Positions 33,460-41,323 of a stretch of 64,000 nt of DNA are shown piece after piece. Positions within the stretch are counted from its first letter, which is position 1; each line of letters opens with the position of its first letter. Under the pieces are notes generated by a model that did no database searches, was not told where the DNA came from, and saw only the letters and a list, made by a program, of their open reading frames with translations. Made by a program: the position numbers and the translations under genes. Origin of the DNA: Bacillota bacterium (lineage in GTDB: Bacteria; Bacillota; SHA-98; Ch115; JABLXJ01); the NCBI GenBank assembly GCA_013178125.1, contig JABLXJ010000002.1:248001-312000 (forward strand), given 5' to 3'.

Positions 33460-34131
33460 CTATTCAGTGAGTACCTCATGGAGCGCGACCAGGAGCTTCG
33501 CCCTGCTAAAAAGCTCTTTCTGGTCTTGCTCTGATATACCGGCTCTGGTTAGGCCAGACCGGACCTGGCCAGAGCAATTTTCTATCGCGATCTTTAGAAA
33601 TCTCACGAAATCCGAAATCCCGGCCGCCTCAGCCTCTGCTGAGTGGCGCCCCGCCGAGGCTCCGCTCGGTGCATCAACGGAGGGATTTAAACGTTCACAG
33701 TCTTGAACTGCCATTTCACTGGAGGCGCCTGCCGAAATTGGAGCGTCTGCACAATCCGCACAAACACCCGTGCAACCAAAGATGGGCAGCGTGAGCTGCA
33801 ACTCAATCGCGGGCGTGATCGTAGTAGAATCGCCGCCGCGAGCGCGTGCCTCAATGCCAACGGCTTTAATGCCTTGCGCTTTCCATTCTTCCACCCGTTG
33901 GATGAATCTAACCTCGTCCCCTAGCGGCGTGTCCATGATTGCTGCGAGCTCCTGCAGCAGAGCATCCCTTAACTCATCCTTTTCCTCTTCTTCCTCTTCG
34001 GGCACGGAGGTGCGCAGCATCCGGACCAGGATAGCCTCCTGAGCCGCATACTCCGCGGAGCGCTGAGGGAAGATATGAGATTTCTCCCGAATATCCCCAA
34101 GTCTTGCGAGGATGTAACCCCTGGTAAGCAT
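33460..34131 (-). CDS. Uncharacterised protein with acidic run
   Basis: A 223-residue protein with no family recognised. The ATG has GAGGTG 10 nt upstream, good support for being translated. Features: MLTRGYILARLGDIREK at the start, an acidic run PEEEEEEKDELRD near 44-56, a region VGIEARARGGDSTTITPAIEL, four cysteines in FGCTGVCADCADAP and DCERL, and a helical C-terminus FVRFLKIAIENC, then EQDQKELFSRAKLLVALHEV. The CxxxCxxC cluster could bind metal. Charge and low complexity suggest a regulatory or structural role; nothing more can be said. Confidence 0.6.
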   Translation of the reverse strand: MLTRGYILARLGDIREKSHIFPQRSAEYAAQEAILVRMLRTSVPEEEEEEKDELRDALLQELAAIMDTPLGDEVRFIQRVEEWKAQGIKAVGIEARARGGDSTTITPAIELQLTLPIFGCTGVCADCADAPISAGASSEMAVQDCERLNPSVDAPSGASAGRHSAEAEAAGISDFVRFLKIAIENCSGQVRSGLTRAGISEQDQKELFSRAKLLVALHEVLTE

Positions 34132-34150
34132 TTAATCTAGCACCTCATCA

Positions 34151-34426
34151 GTGAAACTTTACCATTCCCAGAGCTATTTCTACCCAAAGAATGCCCGGGG
34201 AGAATATCTTGGCGTACTCTCACAAGCTTTAAAAGTTCTGGCCGAAGGCGTAGAATCCTGCCAGGAATATGCTCGGAAAGTCATCCTCTGGCCGCTCTGA
34301 CAAGGTACCACGCTATGCCCCGGAGACATAGTATGTAGCGACATTGGGTTCGATACAGGGCCGGCCCCCAGCCGCATCCCGGTCCGAGATTTAGCGGCGT
34401 GCAACTATTTTGCACTGGGTTCATAG
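34151..34426 (+). other. TGA-interrupted open frame in a 460-nt gap
   Basis: Between the divergent unknown gene and feoA lie 460 nt without a normal gene. One forward frame runs 91 codons from GTG at 34151 with a single internal TGA at 34298: KLYHSQSYFYPKNARGEYLG, then QALKVLAEGVESCQEYARK, TGA, and after it CPGDIVCSDIGFDTGPAPSR. The composition on both sides of the TGA looks coding. There is no ribosome binding site at the GTG. It is most likely a degraded gene; the rest of the gap shows nothing. Confidence 0.35.
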
Positions 34427-34591
34427 TAGAGGCCGAAGTATAGGCCATATTCTAAGCGGGGCTAATCTGGGGTGATAGCGGCTTTTAGTAACGTTGGTGG
34501 CAGTTAGACTTCGCTCGTAGGACGAAATATACAAGATATACTGGCAAAATATTCATGGAGCCTGAAAGAATTAGGAGAAAGAGGAGAAAGA

Positions 34592-34996
34592 GTGGGGGAT
34601 GTAGGCATGGTTGCTGGTGCGATACGCATGGTTGCTGGTGCGAGGCAAGGAAGAGCGGGAGAGGCGGTTTCGGCAGCTAAAAACGGCGGCGAAATCGGCG
34701 GTGACTTGCGCCTGTGCGACCTGCCTATGGGCGAGGCGGGCATCGTAGGTGAGATCCTGGCAGGCGGCATCGTGAGACGAAGGCTTCTCGATCTCGGCCT
34801 GGTGCCCGGCACCCGGGTTTACGCCGTGCGGCGTAGCCCGGCCGGGGATCCGACTGCGTTCCGGATTCGCGGGGCGGTCATTGCGCTTCGCAGGGAGGAG
34901 GCCGCACGGGTCCGCGTGTGCCCCGCGCAGCAATTAGATTTGGATAAGGGTAGCGTAACAGGTGGCACGCAACGTAGCGTGCGTAGCATGCAATGA
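34592..34996 (+). CDS. feoA: FeoA-domain protein
   Basis: About 134 residues. The SH3-like FeoA domain covers LRLCDLPMGEAGIVGEILAG, RRRLLDLGLVPGTRVYAVRR and PTAFRIRGAVIALRREEAARV (about 40-112). An N-terminal extension of about 38 residues contains a repeat (MVAGAIRMVAGARQG) and is probably not conserved. The GTG at 34592 is about 5 nt after GAGGAG; ATG at 34607 is an alternative. FeoA is a small cytosolic partner of the ferrous iron transporter FeoB. It is followed by the two feoB parts. Confidence 0.85.
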   Translation: MGDVGMVAGAIRMVAGARQGRAGEAVSAAKNGGEIGGDLRLCDLPMGEAGIVGEILAGGIVRRRLLDLGLVPGTRVYAVRRSPAGDPTAFRIRGAVIALRREEAARVRVCPAQQLDLDKGSVTGGTQRSVRSMQ

Positions 34997-35092
34997 GCAA
35001 TGGGCAGGATCGAGAAGAGGGGTCATAGCGATAAAGGGGCACCATAGCTAACCAGCAGGCGAAAGAGCAGGCAAAGGAGCAGGGGAAAGGAG

Positions 35093-36034
35093 ATGGCCCA
35101 AGTGGGCTCAAAGCACATCCAGCACGTCATAGCGTTGATGGGAAATCCAAATACGGGGAAAACCACGGTTTTCAATGCGCTTACCGGGTTACGCCAGCAC
35201 ACGGGAAACTGGCCCGGGAAGACCGTATCGCGGGCTGAGGGGAGGTATACTCACAAGAGCAGGACATTTGTGCTGGTGGACCTCCCCGGGACATATTCGC
35301 TTCTTGCTAATTCCATCGAGGAGGAGATCGCCCGTGACTTCCTGTGCTTTGGGCGGCCAGATGCGGTCATCGTGGTGGTCGATGCGACATGCCTCGAGCG
35401 AAACCTGAATCTCGTGCTTCAGGTTATCGAGATCACCAGCAAGGTGGTGGTATGCGTGAATCTGATGGATGAGGCACGTCGCAAGGGAATATACGTGGAT
35501 GTTGAGGGCCTTCAACGCGAACTCGGCGTCCCGGCTATAGGGACGGTCGCTCGCACCGGGGAGGGATTAATTGAGTTGATGGATGTTGTCGATGATATCG
35601 TAACTGGCGTACGCGTGACCTCTCCAAGATGCGTCGCCTATGAACCTGAATTGGAGGATAGAATACAAAGGCTTTTGCCGGGCATCTCCGAAGCAGTTGG
35701 CGATCAACTAAATCCTCGCTGGGTGGCCCTGAGGCTCATAGAGGGGGATATGACCACAATTGACATGATACAGGACCTGGCACCGCAGGTAGCCCCCAAG
35801 TTAACCTCACAACTACTCGGGCGGCTGCCCGAAGAGGTTGACGATGGTGACTGGGAGAATAGCGGAAATAATAACGGATACAATGACTGGAATAATGGCG
35901 GATATAGTGGATATAGCGGATATAATGGTGGGAATAGAAACAATGGTAGGAATAAAGGAATGATCTGGAGGAACCTCCATGAGCAGGGTAAGGGGCGCCG
36001 GACCCAATACCGGCATGGTTACCAGAGAATCTAG
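35093..36034 (+). CDS. feoB: FeoB N-terminal GTPase domain (split FeoB)
   Basis: A 313-residue protein holding the G domain of the ferrous iron transporter: G1 GNPNTGKTTVFNALTG near 17, switch region HTGNWPGKTVSR, G3 DLPGTYSLL and G4 VNLMDEARRKG, followed by a helical regulatory domain to about residue 250. In place of the membrane part comes a Gly/Asn/Tyr-rich tail (NGGYSGYSGYNGG) coded by 9-bp repeats. The stop lies 55 nt beyond the start of the next gene, which codes for the membrane domain in another frame. The gene is either a genuine separate GTPase subunit or the front half of a frameshifted feoB. Confidence 0.85.
   Translation: MAQVGSKHIQHVIALMGNPNTGKTTVFNALTGLRQHTGNWPGKTVSRAEGRYTHKSRTFVLVDLPGTYSLLANSIEEEIARDFLCFGRPDAVIVVVDATCLERNLNLVLQVIEITSKVVVCVNLMDEARRKGIYVDVEGLQRELGVPAIGTVARTGEGLIELMDVVDDIVTGVRVTSPRCVAYEPELEDRIQRLLPGISEAVGDQLNPRWVALRLIEGDMTTIDMIQDLAPQVAPKLTSQLLGRLPEEVDDGDWENSGNNNGYNDWNNGGYSGYSGYNGGNRNNGRNKGMIWRNLHEQGKGRRTQYRHGYQRI
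35900..35935. repeat. 9-bp tandem repeat in the feoB linker
   Basis: Units GGATATAGT, GGATATAGC, GGATATAAT and GGTGGGAAT follow one another; the surrounding 100 nt is made of related GGA/AAT triplets. The array codes for the Gly/Tyr/Asn tail of the GTPase part and lies 43 nt before the start of the membrane part. Confidence 0.8.
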
Positions 36035-37475
36035 ATCACACCCCAGGTCGACGCAAGAGCAAAAACTGGCGACTAGCGGGACCAGCGAAACCAGCGAGAC
36101 CTGCGATATCCGCGACCACATAGTGAGCAGCATCTACAGGCGGGCCGAGGCTATCGCCCGCCGGGTTGTGCAGCGTGCTGATAACACCAGCCCCTGGGAC
36201 CAGAGGTTGGACGATATCCTGACATCGCGTCTGTGGGGCTACCCTGTAATGCTTCTGTTGCTCGGCATCGTCTTCTGGATAACGCTCTCGGGGGCGAATT
36301 ACCCGTCTCAGGCGCTCGCGTCCTTGCTTTTCGGGATAGAGGCGCGCCTATCCGGACTCTGCATGAGGCTGGGCGCGCCGGACTGGCTCCACGGCTTCCT
36401 CATCTTTGGGGTCTATCGGGCCGTCGCGTGGGTTGTCTCCGTCATGCTGCCTCCCATGGCTATATTCTTCCCGTGCTTTACCCTGCTCGAGGACCTGGGC
36501 TATCTCCCGCGCGTGGCCTTCAACCTCGATAGCCTCTTCAAGCGCGCCGGAACGCACGGCAAGCAGGCGCTGACCATGAGCATGGGCTTCGGATGCAACG
36601 CGGCGGGCGTTATTGCGTGCCGCATCATCGATTCCCCGCGAGAGCGTCTGATCGCCATCCTGACGAACAATTTCGTCCCCTGTAACGGCCGGTTCCCGCT
36701 GCTCATAACGCTTGCGACGATATTCATGGGGAGAATGGGCGAGACCACAGCGTCGGCCGTGGAGCCCGTAGATTCAGGTGTGCAGGCCGCCTGCGGCAGC
36801 ACGGCCGCGGCTGCAGCTGTTGTGGTGGGGCTCGTGCTGGTCGGGATCGTGATTACGCTCCTGGTATCCTGGTTCCTCTCCAGGACGATCCTGCGCGGCG
36901 TTCCGTCATCGTTTACACTTGAGCTGCCCCCATATCGAAAACCACAGGTCGGCCGCATCCTCCTCCGGTCGCTCATCGACAGGACGGCGTTCGTCCTGCA
37001 GAGAGCCGTTACCGTGGCTGCGCCTGCCGGGGGCATCACCTGGGTCCTGGCCAATACTTACATCCAGGGCCAGAGCATTATAGCTCATACGGCGGCCCTT
37101 ATCGAGCCGTTCGGCCGGGCCCTGGGGCTGGATGGCTTCATCATAATGGCTTTTATCCTCGGCCTCCCAGCCAACGAAATCGTCCTGCCAATCCTTCTTA
37201 TGAGCTATCTCTCGGCCGGCAAGATGCTGGAGGTCGAAAGCCTCGAAGCCCTCAGGGCCCTACTTGTCGAGGGGCACGGGTGGACCTGGTTGACGGCGCT
37301 CTCTATGATGCTTTTCTCGCTCCTCCACTTCCCATGTGGCACGACGCTGTGGACGATACGCAAGGAGACAGGCAGCACGAAGTGGGCGCTCGCCGCTGCC
37401 GCCCTCCCGTTGGCCGTCGCATCCGGTGTATGTTTCAGCATTACCTGGGCGACGAGGCTTTTCGGATTGCCCTGA
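35979..37475 (+). CDS. feoB: FeoB membrane domain (split FeoB)
   Basis: A 498-residue membrane protein matching the permease part of FeoB. LWGYPVMLLLLGIVFWITL, the first Gate domain LLEDLGYLPRVAFNLD and SMGFGCNAAGVIACRII, FVPCNGRFPLLITLATIF, then the second Gate region GGITWVLANTYIQGQS and ILGLPANEIVLPILLMSYL are visible; the catalytic-like Cys in GFGCN and VPCNGR are kept. The ATG has GGAGG 7 nt upstream, inside the preceding gene, and an in-frame TGA lies 18 nt upstream, so translation must restart here. GGAGG is immediately followed by AA and CCTCC, which could pair with it. A soluble leader of about 65 residues precedes the first helix. Confidence 0.88.
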   Translation: MSRVRGAGPNTGMVTRESRSHPRSTQEQKLATSGTSETSETCDIRDHIVSSIYRRAEAIARRVVQRADNTSPWDQRLDDILTSRLWGYPVMLLLLGIVFWITLSGANYPSQALASLLFGIEARLSGLCMRLGAPDWLHGFLIFGVYRAVAWVVSVMLPPMAIFFPCFTLLEDLGYLPRVAFNLDSLFKRAGTHGKQALTMSMGFGCNAAGVIACRIIDSPRERLIAILTNNFVPCNGRFPLLITLATIFMGRMGETTASAVEPVDSGVQAACGSTAAAAAVVVGLVLVGIVITLLVSWFLSRTILRGVPSSFTLELPPYRKPQVGRILLRSLIDRTAFVLQRAVTVAAPAGGITWVLANTYIQGQSIIAHTAALIEPFGRALGLDGFIIMAFILGLPANEIVLPILLMSYLSAGKMLEVESLEALRALLVEGHGWTWLTALSMMLFSLLHFPCGTTLWTIRKETGSTKWALAAAALPLAVASGVCFSITWATRLFGLP

Positions 37476-37588
37476 GTTTCCTCTGCCTTGAGTTTTGGCG
37501 GCACTGGCGCGCACTGCTTAGCTTAAACTGTCGAACTGCTTGAAAGAAAAGCCGCAAAGACCTGTGGAGCGTGGAGCGAGGTGGTATC

Positions 37589-38086
37589 ATGTTAACTGAG
37601 AGCATGGAGGACTATCTTGAAATGATCTACAGGATGGTCCAGGAGAGGGGCTCCCTCCGTGTGGTTGAGCTCGCGGAGGCGCTGGATGTCCAGCCCTCAT
37701 CGATCACGAGAATGATTCAGAAAATCGATGAAGCCGGCCTTGTGCGATATGAAAAGTACAGGAACATCGTTCTCACTAAGCGGGGCGAGGAGATAGGGCG
37801 GTTCCTGGTGTGGCGCGACAAGATGCTCAAGGATTTCCTACGCGCCCTCGGCACAGTCCATGGACTCGACGTTGACGGGCAGGTTGAAGGGATCGAGCAT
37901 TATATTACCCCCGCCACCATGTGCCTCATACGCAACCTTGTAGATTACTTTCGCAATAACCCCCAACGAGCCCTGGAATTAAAGGCGATGGCAGAGGGTG
38001 GGGAGAATGATCCGGCGAAATACCCAGACGGCGTTGAACTTGCGGAGCTGCGGGCCTGGAGCTACCGGCACGCGAGAGACGATTAA
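37589..38086 (+). CDS. DtxR/MntR-family metal-dependent regulator
   Basis: About 165 residues. The N-terminus LTESMEDYLEMIYRMVQERG is the family opening with metal-site residues. The wHTH follows with VVELAEALDVQPSSITRMIQKIDEAG, then a dimerisation domain with GIEHYITPATMCLIRNLVDYF. The ATG at 37589 is a few nt after GAGGTGG; GTG at 37571 is possible. Such regulators repress iron or manganese uptake when the metal binds. Placement directly after feoA-feoB suggests iron control of the Feo genes; no operator was identified. Confidence 0.9.
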   Translation: MLTESMEDYLEMIYRMVQERGSLRVVELAEALDVQPSSITRMIQKIDEAGLVRYEKYRNIVLTKRGEEIGRFLVWRDKMLKDFLRALGTVHGLDVDGQVEGIEHYITPATMCLIRNLVDYFRNNPQRALELKAMAEGGENDPAKYPDGVELAELRAWSYRHARDD

Positions 38087-38256
38087 CATCTCTTGGCATC
38101 TTAGTATCTTAGCGCCTCAGCGCCTTCTTGCCCCCGTCCTGAGAATAGCCACCACATAAATATCATCTTCAAAGATCATCTTCACCGTTTTCTCAAGAAT
38201 CCCCGGCATGGCTTTGACATAGCCATGATTGGGGGGGTGAGCCTCATTGTAACCCA

Positions 38257-38285
38257 TTGTAATTCGATGTCGCTCATGGTATACT
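38257..38285 (+). promoter_or_regulatory. Sigma-A-type promoter of mutS
   Basis: TTGTAA at 38257-38262 and TATACT at 38280-38285 are 17 nt apart. A start near 38292 leaves a leader of fewer than 20 nt before the ATG at 38310. A second -10-like TATAAT at 38291 has no matching -35. Confidence 0.6.
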
Positions 38286-38309
38286 CATGGTATAATATGG
38301 ATGCGATAG

Positions 38310-41138
38310 ATGACAGAGCAGGTGAGTCTCTTGAGCGATGCCGTAACCCCGATGCTCCGGCAATACAGGGCAATAAAGGCCAAATACGGGGACGCGATAC
38401 TATTCTTCCGCCTCGGCGACTTCTATGAGATGTTTTACGAGGATGCGGAGCTCGCCTCGCGCGAGCTGGAGATCACCCTGACATCCCGCGAGGCGGGGAA
38501 GGGGCAGCGCATGCCCATGTGCGGGGTGCCGTACCATGCTGCTGAGATTTATATCGGCAGGCTCGTGAAAAATGGCCACAAGGTCGCCATATGCGAGCAG
38601 CTGGAGGACCCGAAGCTCACAAAGGGGATAGTTAAGAGGGATGTTATCCGGGTCGTTACGCCCGGCACCGTCACCGACCTCTCCATACTGGAGGAGAAGG
38701 CCAACAACTACATCATGGCGATCATCCTCGATCGCGATCGCGGCCGCGACCGCGAAGGGGCTGGCCTGGCTGCCTGCGACGTCTCGACGGGCGAGTTCCT
38801 TGTCACTGAGATCACGGGCGATGATGTTGAAAGGCGCCTGGTGAATGAGATAGCCCGCATCCAGCCGGCCGAGTGCCTCGTAGGGCCCGGGGTGCGGGAG
38901 AGCGAGAATCTTTGGGGGTTTCTCAGCGGCTTCACCGGGCTTCCCTGCACGGACTACGACGCCGGCCACTTCGCGCCGGGGCCGGCCCGGCGCGTGCTCC
39001 TCGACCATTTCAGGATCGCCTCGCTCGAGGCGTTCGGCATCGATGACCGCTCCACGCTCGCCGTGGGCGCAGCAGGGGCCCTCATGGCATACCTGGGGGA
39101 GACCCAGAAGTCCTCGCTCGGGCATATTGCCGAGCTGAAGGTCTACTCCACCGCCGGCTATATGACGATGAACGCATCAACACGGAGGAACCTGGAGCTC
39201 ACGGAGAACGCGCGGGACGGGTCGCGGAAGGGTTCCCTCCTCTCGGTGCTCGATCTCACAATTACGCCAATGGGGGGCCGGCTCCTCCGGAAGTGGATCG
39301 AACAGCCATCGCTCGATCTCGGTGAGATCAACAGGAGGCTCTCGGCTGTTGAGGAGTTCGTCAACAGCCTCGTTTTGCGGGAGGACCTCAGGCGGCTCCT
39401 GCGGGATGTCCGGGATATGGAACGCCTCGTGGGGCGGGTCTCGTGCGGGCTGGGGAGCGCCCGCGATCTTGTTGCGCTGGATGCGTCGCTGAATGTCCTG
39501 CCGGATATCAAGAGGGCGCTCGGCGGGTGCACCTCGCCGGCCCTCAGGTCCCTCCTGTCCCGGTTTGATGACCTGGGCGACATCCACGATTTGCTCGAGA
39601 AAGCCCTGGTGAGCGACCCGCCCGCCACCGTGAGGGAGGGGGGCATGATCAGGGACGGGTATGATCCGGACCTTGATCGCCTCCGCAGGGTGAAAAACGA
39701 GGGCAAGATGTGGATCGCGAGTCTCGAGGCGCGCGAGCGCGAGCGGACGGGCATCAAATCGCTGAAGGTCGGCTACAACCAGGTATTCGGGTATTACATA
39801 GAAGTGACGCGGCCAAACCTGCACCTCGTCCCCGGGGATTACATCCGCAAGCAGACCATGGCCAACGCCGAGCGCTTCATAACCCCCGAGCTAAAGGAGT
39901 TTGAATCCCAGGTCCTCGGCGCCGAGGAGCGCATCATCGAGATCGAGTATGCCCTCTTTGTAGACATCCGCGACAGGGTGAGCGCGCAGGCCGAGAGGAT
40001 ACTTGGGGTCGCGCGGCTCGTCGCCGAGCTAGATGTCTTCGCCTCCCTGGCGGAGGTGGCTGAGCGTCGCGGCTACGTGAAGCCCGAGGTGAATGCGGGG
40101 GACTCCATCATAATCAGGGACGGCCGCCATCCCGTCGTTGAGGCGATGCTGGACGGGGTCTTCGTGCCTAATGATACAGTCATCATCCCGGCGGAGAACC
40201 AGATCATGCTGATCACAGGCCCCAACATGGCCGGGAAATCGACATATATCAGGCAGGTCGCGTTGATCGTCATAATGGCCCAGATGGGGAGCTTCGTGCC
40301 CGCGAGTGAGGCCACAATAGGCATTGTGGACCAGGTGCTCACGCGCATCGGCGCGGGCGACGACGTCTCCGCCGGTTACAGCACCTTCATGGTGGAGATG
40401 ATCGAGACCAGGGAACACCTGGTGGCCGCCGCGCGCCGCCGCATTCGCGCCGGATCCGGGTCCGGCCCTGGGCACTCCCTTGTGCTCGTGGATGAGTTGG
40501 GCCGGGGGACCTCGACATATGACGGCATAGCCATAGCCCAGGCCTATGTGGAAGCCATGGCCCGAGCGGGCGGGTGCAAGGTCCTCTTCAGCACCCATTT
40601 TCACGAGCTTACCCGGCTCGAGGGGGAGATCGATGGGGTCAGGAATTATCACATGGAGACCGTTGTCAGGGAGGGCAGGCCCGTATTCCTTTACAAAATA
40701 GCGCCGGGGCCCGTTGCGCGGAGCTTCGGCATCAATGTTGCGCGGATGGCCGGCTTTGATGCCGCGTTTTGCAGGCGGGCGGAGCAGATCCTGAAGGACC
40801 TCGAGAGGAGGAATCCTGAGAGGCTCCAGCTGTCCCTATTCGGCATGGTGGAAGCCGCGAGTCAGATGGAATCTCGGGGGCAGCGGGATGATCAGGGCGC
40901 CCCTGTGGGCATTGATGGTAGTATTACAGGCGATGGTGCCGTAGGCGATGCCCCCGCGGATGAGGGGAGCAAGGGAGGGGCCCAATGCGACGGGACTGGA
41001 CGAGGCGAAGCCGAGTGGGAGATCGAGATTCTCGATTATATCAGGAACCTCGATATAGATAACCTCACCCCGGTCGAGGCGCTCCAAAAACTCCATGAGC
41101 TCCAGCAGAGGCTCCGCGCGGCCGGGCAGGTTGATTAG
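38310..41138 (+). CDS. mutS: DNA mismatch repair protein MutS
   Basis: Recognises mismatches and recruits MutL. The N-terminal mismatch-reading motif LGDFYEMFYEDA is near residue 32, MPMCGVPYHAAEIYIGRLV near 68, the clamp and lever region follows, and the ATPase has GPNMAGKSTYIRQVAL near 635, AGDDVSAGYSTFMVEM and LVDELGRGTSTYDG. At 942 residues it is longer than usual; the extra is a Gly/Asp/Ala-rich stretch at about 850-905 ahead of the C-terminal dimerisation helices, apparently an expanded linker. The ATG lacks a clear ribosome binding site; the TTG at 38331 behind GGTGAG is an alternative. It heads mutS-mutL-miaA-hfq. Confidence 0.96.
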   Translation: MTEQVSLLSDAVTPMLRQYRAIKAKYGDAILFFRLGDFYEMFYEDAELASRELEITLTSREAGKGQRMPMCGVPYHAAEIYIGRLVKNGHKVAICEQLEDPKLTKGIVKRDVIRVVTPGTVTDLSILEEKANNYIMAIILDRDRGRDREGAGLAACDVSTGEFLVTEITGDDVERRLVNEIARIQPAECLVGPGVRESENLWGFLSGFTGLPCTDYDAGHFAPGPARRVLLDHFRIASLEAFGIDDRSTLAVGAAGALMAYLGETQKSSLGHIAELKVYSTAGYMTMNASTRRNLELTENARDGSRKGSLLSVLDLTITPMGGRLLRKWIEQPSLDLGEINRRLSAVEEFVNSLVLREDLRRLLRDVRDMERLVGRVSCGLGSARDLVALDASLNVLPDIKRALGGCTSPALRSLLSRFDDLGDIHDLLEKALVSDPPATVREGGMIRDGYDPDLDRLRRVKNEGKMWIASLEARERERTGIKSLKVGYNQVFGYYIEVTRPNLHLVPGDYIRKQTMANAERFITPELKEFESQVLGAEERIIEIEYALFVDIRDRVSAQAERILGVARLVAELDVFASLAEVAERRGYVKPEVNAGDSIIIRDGRHPVVEAMLDGVFVPNDTVIIPAENQIMLITGPNMAGKSTYIRQVALIVIMAQMGSFVPASEATIGIVDQVLTRIGAGDDVSAGYSTFMVEMIETREHLVAAARRRIRAGSGSGPGHSLVLVDELGRGTSTYDGIAIAQAYVEAMARAGGCKVLFSTHFHELTRLEGEIDGVRNYHMETVVREGRPVFLYKIAPGPVARSFGINVARMAGFDAAFCRRAEQILKDLERRNPERLQLSLFGMVEAASQMESRGQRDDQGAPVGIDGSITGDGAVGDAPADEGSKGGAQCDGTGRGEAEWEIEILDYIRNLDIDNLTPVEALQKLHELQQRLRAAGQVD

Positions 41139-41157
41139 GCCCCATGGGGAGACGGCG

Positions 41158-41298
41158 ATGAACGGTGATGAATTGATGAATTGGCTTGCGCTGTGGGCGC
41201 CGGGGCTGTATAATAACCTCATAAAACAGGGTAAGACAAGCAGGAGCGGCATACTGTATAAAACAGGCAGGAGCGGCGTAATACATAATTATCTATGA
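41158..41298 (+). CDS. Small ORF between mutS and mutL
   Basis: A 46-codon frame with ATG 6 nt after GGGGAG. It begins MNGDELMNWLALWAPGLYNN and ends in TSRSGILYKTGRSGVIHNYL; the second half comes from an imperfect tandem repeat of about 27 bp (AGCAGGAGCGGC twice). The stop TGA overlaps the ATG at 41295 (ATGA). No family is recognised. Good translation signals and overlap with the mutL start region suggest it is translated and coupled to mutL. Confidence 0.5.
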   Translation: MNGDELMNWLALWAPGLYNNLIKQGKTSRSGILYKTGRSGVIHNYL

Positions 41299-41323
41299 TT
41301 AGACTTTATCTATGATTAGACTT
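41290..41323. repeat. 17-bp tandem duplication of the mutL start
   Basis: TATCTATGATTAGACTT occurs twice in perfect tandem (41290-41306 and 41307-41323). Each copy has an ATG (41295, 41312). The first opens a six-codon ORF (MIRLYL) whose TGA overlaps the second ATG, the true mutL start. Confidence 0.95.

Noticed and set aside
34180-34404. Minus-strand 74-codon ORF
   Set aside because: No ribosome binding site and no homology pattern; the opposite strand shows a more coding-like frame.
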